From Synchiropus splendidus (taxonomy: Eukaryota; Chordata; Actinopteri; Syngnathiformes; Callionymidae), in the NCBI RefSeq assembly GCF_027744825.2, contig NC_071336.1, forward strand, positions 22,962,501 to 23,026,500: DNA of 64,000 nucleotides. The letters are read 5' to 3'. A program made the position numbers and the translations under genes. Every line of letters starts with the position of its first letter. Within the stretch, counting starts at the first letter, position 1. Positions 49,801-62,218 of this stretch are shown here, one piece after another. The notes beneath the pieces are model-generated. The model was not told the origin of the DNA. It saw only the letters and a list, made by a program, of their open reading frames with translations, and made no database searches.

Positions 49801-52585
49801 AATCCGCCAACTCCACAGCGCTGACTAAAGATGTGACCAGGGTGTAACGCTACCGTCTGGTATCATGCAAAAGCAGCCTCACAGTCTGCCATTTTCAATT
49901 ACGGAAGTCTATCATTCGGGGAGAGATAAGAATTGGCCTGTGTCCGCCTTGCCTTAACTAAGAACTGCTTTTAATTTTGTGGTTAAATGACACGTTTATG
50001 ATTCACTAAACGTAACCAAAAGATATTTAGGCGCATCACCTCAGGGGAGAAATGATTTCAATTTAGCGCATTTCACTTCCTAAAATGATGGCGCCTACCC
50101 CCCATTGGCCTTTGCTGCATGGCATTCCATGACACACGCGGCACTTTGTCTTCGTGTCATGGACAACCCGAGCAGAAAAACACTTTGGATAATGATCTGG
50201 CCCCTTCGGACACAAATTACCAGTGTAACCCATGCATCAAGCACGTTCTTGTCCTCCAAAAACAGAGTTTATTTGTCATTGAAGGTGTCTTGAGGCTCAT
50301 TATGAAGGACCTCATGATGAAAACTTGACCCTCAGGTGGTTTTCTAATTGTTTTCCCTCTTCTTTATGAGCTGCCTTTGGTGTAGTGAGACATTGGCAGC
50401 TTTCAGGAACTATTTAAAGAAAAAAAAAGATCCTGCAAAAAACACCTGACATTGGTTCCATTCAAGAATATCCTTTTCACCTACATATCCAGATATTTAT
50501 CTTTATATATACAGTTCAGTTTGATGACACGTCTGAAATGGAGGTATGAAAGAGAAGACAAGTGCGTGGATGTGATGAAGGCGGACCTTAACAGGACGTG
50601 TGACACGGTAGCACCCAAGGCAGGGAAATCCAGTAAGACACAGATCCAACTGAAATTCAAATGGCAGGAGTAAATTAAAATAGAATAAAATAAAATAAGA
50701 CACAAGAAAATAGCGTGCAATAGTATGTGTCCTCTCTCTTTCTCTAGTCATTAAGGACTACAAAAAACGAAAAAGCATTCCACTTGACTGTCAGTGGAAG
50801 TATTTACCATTAAACAAACATGTTAAACAAAGAAAACAGCCATGATTAAATGCAAATATTTTCTGGGTTTATGTCAAATAATACCATGATCCTGCAGGCC
50901 AGAGGTGCCCAAGCCTTGCCGACTGGAGATCTACTTTTAATGTGTCTCCAGTGTCGAGGTCAACCTAAGCACTTGCCAACCACATTTCAATGGTATATTT
51001 GTGACACACACCAAAGTGAGGCTGCCACTGAAATGAGCAAAAATTCATTCCTAGCAACATGGTGTCTAAAATTGAACAAGGAATATCTACATTTTTAGTA
51101 TTCATTGGGCATACAGTTTTCATCAGTGTACCTGTCCATAAATTTACCTTCATCATCCTATTTCTAGTTTTAGCCAGGCTGATCATAAGCTCAGCTTGAT
51201 CCATAATCTTGTGCTAAATTCTAATCTTTGCGTGTCTGCATTTTGGGGCTCATTTATTTGGTGGTGTATTTCATTAAGTTTGTGAAGACACCTATCCAAC
51301 ATGAGGGAAACCTTGAACTACAGGTGAAAACAAAAATGTCAAATAAAACATCATGTTAGCTCTCTAAGATTTGATGGACTCAAAATGGGTCGGTGACAGA
51401 ATGCAAGCGTTCTGTCTGATATTTTCCAAGTAATTATCTGATTTTTGGAACCAAATCAGAATCAAGAACACAATATGGAATATGACTGTAGTAGCGTTGC
51501 ATCACATCACTTTTGAACTTACCCCTGACCATTTCCAGCTGATATTTGACCACAGAGTGGGGATCCAAAACTCAAATCACATTTGGGATAGCGATGATAT
51601 ATGATAATTATTATTTTTCTATGATAATGACATATACAATATTGATAAAATCATTTTAAAACAAACAAAGGATATGAGTCAATAATAATAACAGATATTA
51701 CTGTAAGTCTGAGGAGAACACCTGTCACTTTATCATGATCTCCTCATCACTTGTTTTCGTGACTAAACAATGAGCTGTCACAGTTGTTCCTTAATGAAGG
51801 TGGGGTTTTAGTACCAGATCCACCTTCATGCAAAGTGAAACTGTTTGTTGGATATGGTCTTCTGTTTATGAATTATTTTCGTAAATGTTGCACTTGTAAA
51901 AGGTGCTTTTCTGGCAATGAGTAAGATCTTATTTTGTGATTTAGCAGAATGTGTGATGCAAAAATAAAGCTTCATCACAGTCGATGTTGAGCTAGGGAAA
52001 GTAATGTTTCTCACCAAGATGCACTCAGAGCGTACAGGTTACTGTCAGAGCTGCAGAACTATGCAGAGCAATGGGCCTTTTTCCAGAAGGGTCCTCATGG
52101 TTATAGGTACCTTAACAAGGACAAGAACAGTTCTCCTGCTGGCTTCTTGTTTGTGCCATAAAATTGTGTTTTCTCAAGCATGGAGGGTCAAGCAGTTTAC
52201 ACAAAGCATATTTGCTTAGATTCTGATGTGAAGTGCAAACACACTATCAGTCTATGTTGGCTCCTTTTCATTAAATGTTCATCATAAATACACATGAACT
52301 GTCGTGAGATGAAAACAAACATGGCGCATGCGCCTCATTATTAGAGCATGTATGGGGTCGGCCTTTAAGCTCCCTTGGGAACGAAATACAATGTAAGAGG
52401 TTCAATTTCTCAAGCTGCACTTGTGGTTTTTCAACCTCTGTAACAACTTGTTTCCTCTTCGCAGCAACACAGACTGGACACTAACCGAACATTGTGTGCG
52501 AGGATGGCTCCTGACAACTTCTCAGAACTAAATAAATAGACGTGATATGGCCATGTTTTTATACACTTAAATGGGTGAGATAATA
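46851..52585. other. Upstream flank of neto1, no gene recognised
   Basis: AT-rich sequence with short chance open frames on both strands. I found no splice-bounded block with a recognisable protein. A CAGAGGTGCCCAAGCC string at 50900 looks like a hAT element end, but its partner was not located. The part next to the CpG block may hold proximal promoter elements. Confidence 0.6.
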
Positions 52586-52593
52586 GTTTACAT

Positions 52594-53066
52594 CAGAGGT
52601 GGGCAATTAAATTTCCTGTTGAGAGAGGCCCTCAAACCATGAGAAAGGAGGGTAAGAGAAAATTGAAAATAAAAATGAAGTGATGACATCAAGTGTGATG
52701 ATAAAATTACACTTTAAAAATGCACAGAAAATATTGGTTTGTTGTTTTATTTAATTTAAACCACATTCAAATTGAAATTGAAATTGAAAGATTCCTGATG
52801 TGTATCATACATTTCAAAATCTACTTTCAATTCTGATGTATTTGAAGGGACAAAAAATACTCAACTATAGTCAACGGAAAAGATAACCAAGTAAAAAAAA
52901 AGTTAAGAAATTTAGAAAGTTATGCTTCAGTTGCATCATAATGACCCCAAAACAATGCACAACACAAAAATGTCAGAGACAACAACAATGGCAGTTTTAT
53001 AGTTTTACACTGACCCCAGGAGGGCCACATAAATACGGTCAAAGGGCCGCAAATTGCCTGGATCTG
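52594..53066. mobile_element. hAT-like non-autonomous element, 473 bp, with target duplication
   Basis: The left end CAGAGGTGGGCAATT and the reverse-complemented right end CAGATCCAGGCAATT are terminal inverted repeats of hAT type. They are flanked by GTTTACAT (52586-52593) and GTTTACGT (53067-53074), which match at 7 of 8 bases, the expected hAT target-site duplication. The interior is AT-rich with GGCC-containing subterminal text (AGGGCCACAT, AAAGGGCCGC). No transposase is present. Confidence 0.8.
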
Positions 53067-53441
53067 GTTTACGTCATCGTGAAAATGCATGTGTGTAGTA
53101 ACGGAATGCTGGTATCCTGCGTCTTGGTGCTTGTCTTGTAGTACTTGAGACCAAGACGTAATTTTCAAGGTCTCAGACTCAACTGTATTTGGTCTCAGTC
53201 TTATCTCAGACTTGGACGCGGAGCACTCATTTCTTTTTGGTCAAGACTAGTTGTCCACAGAAGATTATTTTGAAATGTGAAATGTGTGGAACTCCTGAGC
53301 CAGCTTAATCAGATTTAAACCCTGTTGCGACAAGTTTTCCCATTTCGGCACCTGTCAATACGAGTACTCCCATTTGATATAATCCAGAAGAGCGAGAATG
53401 TAGAGCTCTGAGTAGCAGCTGAGTTGTCAAAGTCAACAATA

Positions 53442-54166
53442 CAGTGGTACTTTGGTTTTCGACCGTCCCAGAATTTGAACAAATGTGAGTTTGAATCAAA
53501 ATTTTTAGATTTTTTTGCTTCGGATTTTGAACAAAAATTCAGAACTCGAACACCGCGAAAAAAACCCGGAAAAAACATAACGTGCGCGGACCGATCAGCT
53601 GACCCACGACGTGCTTTGTTATTGTGTGTAACGCAGCCTCTGTATGCAGACGTGTCCTGTTAGCTTCATTTACTGACTGTTTTTTCTTCATATTGAGGTG
53701 TAAAACCTTTCCTGTCTCCGCACTGGACCGTGGTAGAGTGTCACAGGGAGGTGCTCACTCTCCACACCTCCACTCCAGGGTTTGATGTCCTGTTGTGGGC
53801 TGGAGCTGGGACAGGGATGAGGCGAGTCTGGGACAGAGCTAAGTTACTTGGTTTATGACTTTGTCACAGCCAAACTGCACAGAAGCGCACATTCAGAGCT
53901 GGACACGCACCGGGCACCTCTTCACTTCTGGAGAGACGTCACTCACTCGGCAACCCCTCCCACATGCAGCGGCCACACACATAGAGGAACAGCGCACCTG
54001 CAGCAGACGCTCTACATTCACTCCTACAAAAGACTATTTTAAGGCTTGGAACGCATTATTTCTTATTCCATTCATTGTAATGGGAAAAATCGATTCAGAT
54101 TTCGAACAAATCACTTCTCGAACGGCCGTCTGGAACGGATTGTGGTCTAGAACCGAGGTACCACTG
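53442..54166. mobile_element. Tigger/pogo-like non-autonomous DNA transposon, 725 bp
   Basis: The left end is CAGTGGTACTTTGGTTTTCG and the reverse-complemented right end is CAGTGGTACCTCGGTTCTAG. Inner ends also pair (TTTGAACAAA with TTTGTTCGAAATCTGAATC-type text). Both ends are flanked by TA, the target duplication of the Tc1/mariner group, and CAGT-plus-TA with a CCTCGGTT terminus is typical of Tigger/pogo elements. The GC-richer interior (53590-54040) holds open frames up to about 110 codons, but I see no transposase motif in them. Confidence 0.8.
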
Positions 54167-57100
54167 TATTTTGATTTGTATTCTTGCAGGTAACTTTTGC
54201 CAAAGCGGCTGGGAGGTCGAACTTTTACTGTCACCTGGAGTGAAAACATAATGAGAAGAAAGTATTGAGCTGCTCACATTTCTACATTAATGCAACAAAT
54301 GATCAGTCCCCTGGGTGAGCGTGTGTGTTAGCGTGTGCACTAGCATCAATACACATCAGAGACAAAATGATTATGCACACTGATTGGGGGCGGGGCATAT
54401 TTTAAACCACGTGATGAGATAATCCAGCAATAACACATCAAGTCGAATGACAGTTCTCAGTGTAATCACAAAAGCACTTGTTGTACTTTTTAGTGTCACA
54501 AAGCTTCCACAGTGTGTGAGAGAATACAGACTAATGAGCGCCTCCTCGACACCACAATTTTCAAATGATATCCAGCACGTCCATTCAAACATCGTGAATT
54601 AGCTCTGTTTCCGTGGCAGCTCCATCATTTGTAAATCACACAAAGCCATGCGCTTTTTTACCGAAAAGAAATGCTATGACACAAAGTGAGTCTTTTTTTC
54701 ATCCGCCCCTCGGCCGTCTCACTGTAGACAGTGAAATGAAAGATGGACCGCCTGACAGTGAACCACTCGAGGGATAAGAAAAGGAGCTCAGTATTGATGT
54801 GGCTCTCTTCAGGTGTGCAACTTTGACTCCGCACCATATTTGACTCTTCTCATTTACTCAAGCACCGTGTCAATCACATTCTCTCCATCCATCCGGGCCC
54901 AGGAGGTGCTACTGCACTATCTGTGAACCGAAAAGTCTGCCGATCTCATATTCCGGCTCCGTGGGAAGAATCTGCTGAGAGGGGTTGCATTTCAGCCGGT
55001 CTTTGTTTTCATGCTTCCACTGAACCTCTGCCTATAAGAGGAGAGCTGTGATTTGCATCGCAGGTGTCCTGGAAGCAGTTTACGCTGGGCAATCTGTTCT
55101 GTCGCGGCTGCTTAGTGAACCTGACCGTGTGATACCGTTTGACCTCATTAGCCACTTGGTTGGAGACTATGGCGACTCTGTGGGCGATCACACCACGGAT
55201 GAAAGCGAGACCAGTGATGGCATACAGCCTTTAGAAGGAACGTGTGCGAGATAAACAAACACCGGGCCACTGTTTGTATCTGGCAGGCAATCATTTCTGC
55301 GGCTTGCACCGTCTTGTCAGCCATCGGGGATCTGTTAGATAGTGATGAATGAAGTTCTCGATAAGACTTATGAGCAAGCTTTTTCTGTGATCCATTTCAT
55401 ATTGGACTGTTTGCTCTGTGACAAGTTTGTTCTGGGGTCCACTTGGAATGCAGTATGTTAGCCTTGGCTTGCCGTGGCCGGGCTGGTGCTTCTTCCCGGT
55501 CACGGCCTTGGCTCTGGTTTTCTTTATTGGCAGTCCTGTGGTGGCGAGTGCTCAGTTCCAGCTCATCATATGAGTGTGAGTGCAAGTATAGCTGAGAGTG
55601 TTTTAATATCATTTTACTGAAATCCTCCTCCCTCTGTCTCCTCTTAACAGCTTTTGTTCATTAAATAATGTATTGTTGAAATAAAGACTTATTTATAGAC
55701 AAAGTGAGGGGCTGGATTATGTGTATAATGTCATGCTATGCATGGTTCAATACAGTACATTTACTTGAGTTACACAATGCAGTAATTCTGTGGTAATATT
55801 ACCTGGACTGAATCATAGGTTGTTGAATTTTCCGCTGAAATTTTTGGGGAGAAACAGCATCTTTAAAAAGGGGAAAAAACTTGAAGTCAAAAGCCAGAAA
55901 CTATTTATTTACCCATCGTTTTTAAGTAAATAAAACAAAACAAAATATGAATTCAATTAGGATGTTTTGAAGGAAAAAGTGGTGATTAAAAATAAACTGA
56001 AAAATGAATGAAAAATGATTTTTAAGAGCAATTTTAAGAGATTCATCATCAAAGTTTGTTATTCACGTTAAAGCATGTTATTCAGAAAAACTGTGTATTG
56101 GTGCCATTTTCAACCAGACACCAATGAGACAATAATGAGTCATTTTAAGAATATGCAACAGCAAAACAAACTAAAAATAAAATTCCCTCGGATCCAACGG
56201 ATCACTGTTCTTATCTCATAATACTGTAATAAATGATGAGAAAATATAAAACTTGTATGATTAATGGAGTCATTCATTTAATAATTTTACTTACACAATC
56301 CACCAAAAAGCTTTGCTTATAGTTACACCAGCATTGCTGGTGACTCCTCACCACTGATATATGCCGTATGGGAAAGCATTCTGAAGCATTATGAAGCAAT
56401 CCTCTGATGTTGAATGCAGGACCTCACAGCACGAAGTGGTGGATGTGTTTCTCGTGGCTGACAGTGCATGACATTCTCATTAGACGGTGAAATGTTGTGA
56501 TACTTACCATGTAGCAGAGGCCATCACGAATCAGTATCCAGCTGAACTCTGACTTTATATGACCGTAATAGATATATAGCTACTAACAGCTGTAAATAAA
56601 GTTCTGGGAGACGTGTTGGGGGATAAACATCAAGAATGATTGTGTCAATAAAGCGCTCGCACAACTGTTGACTGCCACCATATGCCCCTTCACTACCTTA
56701 GCAACCAGCTGGCTCATTAATGCCGCTCGCTCTTTGTGTGCCGCTATCTTGTTTACGCTCACCCAAGAATGTTTTAGGATCCTCAAGTCTCTCCACACCT
56801 TCACTGCCATAGCAACATGCTGGCTGCTCCTTTATGATGCGTCTTCACCTGCTGACACTTTGTTTGCCCCGGTCCGAAGCTGTCAGCTGCTACATTTGAC
56901 TGAGAACAATCCTCACATTACTGGATCTTAATTCACTTGTGTAGCATGTCTCACTGTCACCTCCCAGGCTGCGGCTCTTAAACTCCACAAGGTGGTGAAT
57001 GAACTGTTTTAACCTGTGTGTCTGAAGACACAGCACGACCTCACCCGTTCACATTAGCACTCCACACCTCAGGACGTGCGCTCGGCTCATTTCATTTAGT

Positions 57101-58262
57101 AAAGGCTGTAAAATGTCACAAAGTCCTTTAAGGTTTGTGTGGCCGGTGGCCCTGAACTGAATTCAACAGGAAGAACAATAGAACATTTTCTTTTCTTTTC
57201 ATCTGCACCCATATGTGACATGACTGTTAAAATTAGCAAGGCTGCGTTTTCCATTTTCCAGCCCTTTCATGATTTGGTGAGGGCATATTGAGATGTCAAG
57301 TCAAGCCCCTGACGTGTGACCAATTGAGTTTTCTGGGCCACAATTACAGAAATATCAATGTGGATGTTCAATAAGAAGTTTGAAGTTTGGATTCTTATTG
57401 AAAAAAAATGCAGCACATAAAGCTTGCTTTTTTTAGATCATTTTTTTTGTAGTGTTGACTATATCTGTATAATAAATAACATTGATATGAAAATGTTAAG
57501 AAATTGATGTTTATTTTTATATATCATTGCAGCCATACAGACGGTGGTGTATCCTGATCATACTGAAATATTGAAATAGTGATATTAAAGTGGAATATCT
57601 CAATGAAAATTGGTGTCCAAAGGGCTAATTCTAAATGGACCTCACAGGTAAACAGACCAGATGTTTATCATAGTTATGGTGCGCTAGCATGAAGTTCTTT
57701 TCCACACAAGTCTCTGAGTGTCCACCTGAAAATGCATGGCATACTGCGTGATGTATGGAGTAAAATATGATATTCTACAAACACAAAGAGAAACACAGAT
57801 TTTTTTAAACACGGCGCGAGCTGTCAACAAGCAGATTTCATTTTCTAGTGTCAGTGAACGGTTCCATATATAAACATTTTGACACAACTGTTCTGTTTTC
57901 TGTTTGAGTCAGTCTCCACTTTCAGGTGAATGGGTGAAGTGTTCCGTATATTAACCCTTTTCACTTGCTTGTAAATATTTTCCTTTGCACCAGAAAAGAG
58001 ATTTTCATGCGAAGGACAAGCTGCCATATGGATTCATGAGAGAGTAATAAGCCTGCCCAACGGTCGCAATATGGCATTTAAATAATTCATCTTAGTTAAA
58101 GCTTCTTGCCATATTGCCTGGTACTTGTACCACAAACATGTTGTGAAACACTGATGATGATCATTCCGTGTTGAATGAACTTCTATTGATGTGATTCCAC
58201 CCATTTGGCATCACATGGACACAAGAAAAACAGAAGGGCAGAGTGAATGGATGGATTTAAGT

Positions 58263-58296
58263 CGCTGCAGGTGCCGGTGAACGATCACCTGCAGCG
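58263..58296. repeat. Perfect inverted repeat, 11-bp arms
   Basis: CGCTGCAGGTG (58263-58273) and CACCTGCAGCG (58286-58296) are exact reverse complements separated by 12 bases. Each arm contains CAGGTG, an E-box word, so the site could also be a paired E-box rather than only a hairpin. Confidence 0.9.
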
Positions 58297-59164
58297 AGTG
58301 CGGACAGAAGAGGAACAAAAGAGGTTCCGCGACACTGCACATATTTGTTTGAAGCCCAGGGATGTAATATATTCCCTTCCCATTGTCTTCATTTTAAGAG
58401 TTTCAGCATCTCGTGGCATTATTTCAGGCGAGAGTTATGTTCACAGATGGCGCTTTTGAAGCTGCTTCCATTAACAAGCAAAGGAGCTGTCAACATGCAT
58501 TTTCAGAGGAAGCAAACATTCTGCCACTATGGAATGCACAACCCACAAAAAATAATAAGACAAAGCAATCATCAAGATGACACCACGGTAGGATGCTGAA
58601 ATCCCACTGCTTCCACTCTGCATGCATAATTACAGATTCCAACAAGATAATTCTCTCATGTCACAAGTGCCTTTCTGTCATGTCACTTTTGACTTCAGCC
58701 GACTGGATTCTCTTTTCCTCGGTTATTACTGTACAGTAGACCCTTGGCTCCAGAATTCCTTATTAAAACACCACCATAAAATGATGAAATGCCACTGCTT
58801 TCAATCTCCACATCAATCTTTCATTCATTTTCTATTTCCTAATCCACAGGTGGAAATGTTAAGGAAAAAAAAAATCTTAAGTAACAAAGATTAAATGAAC
58901 CATAATAGGTTCAATGGAAGCAAGGATATTAAGAAGTGAATATATGACATGAACCCTATAAAAAAATCGTTTTACATTTTACGAACTATGGACCAAACAT
59001 CAAAGATGAAAAAATTTCAAAATATATTTTAAATTTTCTTTCAACAAATTTGGAGGAAAATATTAAAATGACAAACGTAAACAAGAAGCAAAATGTAGTC
59101 ATGAATGCATTGTATTTCCTGTTGAACTTACTGTATCAGTTGAATAGTCTTAGTCTGACCTTAT

Positions 59165-59229
59165 GAGGGCCTCAAAAACACAGGCGAAGGGCCACATATG
59201 GCCCCTGGGCCACACTTTGCCCAGGTTTG
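59165..59229. repeat. Fragment of a hAT-like repeat (one end)
   Basis: GGGCCACATATGGCCCCTGG followed by GCCACACTTTGCCCAGGTTTG-type text is the usual right end of GGCC-rich hAT MITEs. The left end was not identified. Confidence 0.45.
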
Positions 59230-61860
59230 CCCTAATCCCTAGTGGAATCTCAAGGGAGGTGGAGTCTCATCCAGCTGCTAGGGGCAGGAGGTGGGGGGAA
59301 CCAGGAGTCCTGCCAATTACCAAGCATCTATAAACAAACAACCACCCATGCATTTGGACACACAAGCATGGGTCAAAAAAACAGAGAAGACCTATGCTCA
59401 CTCCAAGATGCCTCAAGCTTGAATTGGACCCGCAAACTTTGCTGCCTTCCATTTGATTTGAACTCCAAATATGACTGACATGATAAAAACATGATTTTTA
59501 CTGCTGTCATTGGGACTCATTTAAAGACCATTCATGGATTTTAAAGTCTAAAATGTTTTTTATCACACCCTGCAAACCCCCTACAGTGTGCAGCGACAGT
59601 GGCCTGTGGAGGAAAACAACACTGTCAGGGGGAGGGCTAGCTGATGACCGCTATCTTCCACCGCCACCCGCCGGGAGATGTACTTTTATAAGCCACATAA
59701 GATGAGGCAGTGGTGGCCTTAAACTCATGGAACCTACATTTGACTTTGTTGGTGGTGTGCGAAGATGCACGGCAGAAAAAACACCACAGCTGAACAAAAA
59801 CATTTAGTGCAATAAAAAAAGTCTTATGTACGTCACGTGCACCATTTTTTCCTTGAATGAATTTCATACTGAAAGATGGAAAAAAAATCTACAAAATGAT
59901 TAAGCTTTTTTTCCTTAAATTCACGGTCATCAGCCTGGTGGGTCTTATCTCACGCATGCAGATCTTCGTCCAATACCGAAGCACTATGGCTCCAGCACAG
60001 GGAAAACAGATCGTGAGGAGTGAGATGATAAAGGAGCGAAGGAGGGGGAAGGGTGGCAAGTCGAGAAAAGGGTTGGGAGAGGAAGAGCGGAGAGATGATT
60101 AATGATGACTGTGGAGAAGATGGCCAAGGTGGTTAGTGGAATTAACTGAGGCTTAGCCAGCAGCAGACCATGGGGAGCAGCAGGGACTTCAGAGGCGCGG
60201 GCCGACTCCCGAAATCCAACTGGTGTGGATGCAGTCATGCCCAAATTCATACGCACGCATGCTGTTTGGTGCTGATATGTATCACAGCGGCAATAAATAG
60301 AATGGATTTGTCAAGTCATTTACCAGAGGGTCATTGGCTGAAAATACGGCTTGCTCCTTCAGACATCTGGTCGTGAATTTTGCCAGACTCATAAAATGAC
60401 ATCAAGCGTGTTTATTGGATAATTACGACCACTTTTATACTGAGGATCATTTAAGCGAACAAGTGTCTGGGAAGAAGCACTTCATTGCTTCTTGTTTTAC
60501 ACTATGAAAAAAAAAATGTTACAAACATGGTAATATGTGGAAACGGATGGTTTGGCAAAACATGAAGTCAAAGGAAAAGTAAGAGTCTCAGGCACAGAAG
60601 GAGTTGCATGGGAAAGAAGACGTTTTTTATTTGTTGAAGCACCTGTGAGTCAGCATGTGACGCGGAAGGCTGCCTATGTCAGATACAAAATTCCACTTTT
60701 CCATGGTCAATATATTACACCATGGGAGTGAGGATGTGCTGTAGACTTTTTTCAGTTGACAGAAGAAAATGTTCTTAAATTTTTAGTCATTGGATTGACA
60801 ACATTGCTATGTGAACACTCCTACAATTTAAAAATGCTTCAAACCGATGCTTTGTCAATGACAATACAAGGTTCAACAGGGGTCTCTAAATAACAGCAGA
60901 GTTTTCTGCAGTTATTTAATTCCATCTGGATTGTTTTGAAGAATTTCCCATGCAGTTGAATGGCTTCCAACAATAGTTACTCACGCACTCAACTCCATCC
61001 AGACAAAGAAATAAAAAAAATAATGAAATAAACTCACTGCCATGTGACTGCTGAGCTGCTAGTTCTGAATGGAAAACCCTTGAAAACCCAGCAACGCAAT
61101 GGAGGTGATGCTGTTGGCGGTCTAGTAGAAAGGGTCCTTCGCAAAGTCAGTGCATTTCTTTCCTTATTTTGAAAAGGCTGCTTAAGATGATTTCATTTTA
61201 GTGAAGAAGTACACCATCTGGGAGCATTCACATTAAACATCTGGAAGGACTTATGAGTTGCTGTACAGCTGATAGATGGTCCACTGGGTTTTGGGGTTTT
61301 ACCCTGTAGATCCCTTTAGTTTAAGATTATCTTTGCTGAGCGAGAACAACCTCATGATGCGTTTATAAAAACGGGCTCCACAAAACACACTGAATATTGT
61401 CAGCAAGAGAAACCAGCCAACGTTGAGGTAATTCATTCACAAACATGAAGAACGAGGGCTGGTCAGTCTTTGCTCAATTTATCTTCCTTCCTCTTCCTTG
61501 GTGTTGATTTGTGTGCTGAATGCGAGAGGCGAAAAGACAAGCTGGTAAAGTGTCACTGGGCCAAAGCGTCAAATCAATTGGAATAGCCAGCAAATTGGAA
61601 CAGACAAACAATCGATGAGGGCAGAAATCCCTTTTAGCCTCTGCGTGAAAAAATCAATCATTTTAATTGTGCTGCAGGACACATAATTCTAGTGTTTTAA
61701 TCACTCATTTCAACTGCAGCTAATCTTGAATGGACCCGTGTGAGACTGCCACACTCGGAACACAGTGTCTCAGAGCCATCTTAACTGTTTCAGCTTCAGC
61801 AACTGCATGATTCTGTCATGTCATTTTGGAGTCCAAACAACACTGGCATATTAACTAAAG

Positions 61861-62210
61861 CAGGGGTTTGTAACGTTTTTGATCCTGGGGGCCACCTTTC
61901 TTCCTGAGCAAGTGGGTACGGGGCCCATTCAAGGAATAGAACTACTAATTCATTACTGTGATTTCTTTTGTGTTACCATAGTAACCTTATATGTAAACAA
62001 ACGGAAACCTTGTGAAATGATATGAAACCATGTGATGTCAAGATATTTGTCATGAAAAATTCCAACCAGCAGCAAGTCATGTTCATCAAATTTACTGAAG
62101 AAAAAAAGAAGAAAAAAAAAACCCATTGATGCAAACTCTTGAGAAAGTTGGAATGAAGACACGTCACGCAGCCCAACCATGGGCCTCAGCCTTATAGTTA
62201 AGAATCACTG
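61861..62210. mobile_element. hAT-like non-autonomous element, 350 bp, with target duplication
   Basis: The left end CAGGGGTTTGTAACGTTTTT and the reverse-complemented right end CAGTGATTCTTAACTATAAG pair as decayed hAT-type inverted repeats. Flanking 8-mers AACTAAAG (61853-61860) and AACTGAAG (62211-62218) match at 7 of 8, as expected for a hAT insertion. Subterminal GGGGGCCACC and GGGCCTCAGCC are typical. It is non-coding. Confidence 0.78.
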
Positions 62211-62218
62211 AACTGAAG

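Larger units (their letters stand above)
54170..61852. other. Intergenic sequence, no gene recognised
   Basis: Mostly AT-rich, with a GC-richer patch near 54.9-55.5 kb and another near 60.0-60.25 kb. It contains a perfect hairpin at 58263-58296 and a hAT-like end fragment near 59165-59229. Open frames in the GC-richer patches do not resemble known proteins and lack convincing splice context. Confidence 0.6.

Noticed and set aside
53140..53240. GACTCGGTCTTG-like repetitive text
   Set aside because: It resembles a known fish repeat style (alternating GAGACT/AGACTT words), but it is too diverged and unbounded to annotate.
53848..54193. Open frames up to 112 codons inside the Tigger-like element
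   Set aside because: No helix-turn-helix or DDE motif is visible, and the frames run across the terminal repeat.
55048..55254. 68-codon open frame with acidic, protein-like composition
   Set aside because: No recognisable family, no flanking splice sites of quality and no neighbouring exon in phase.
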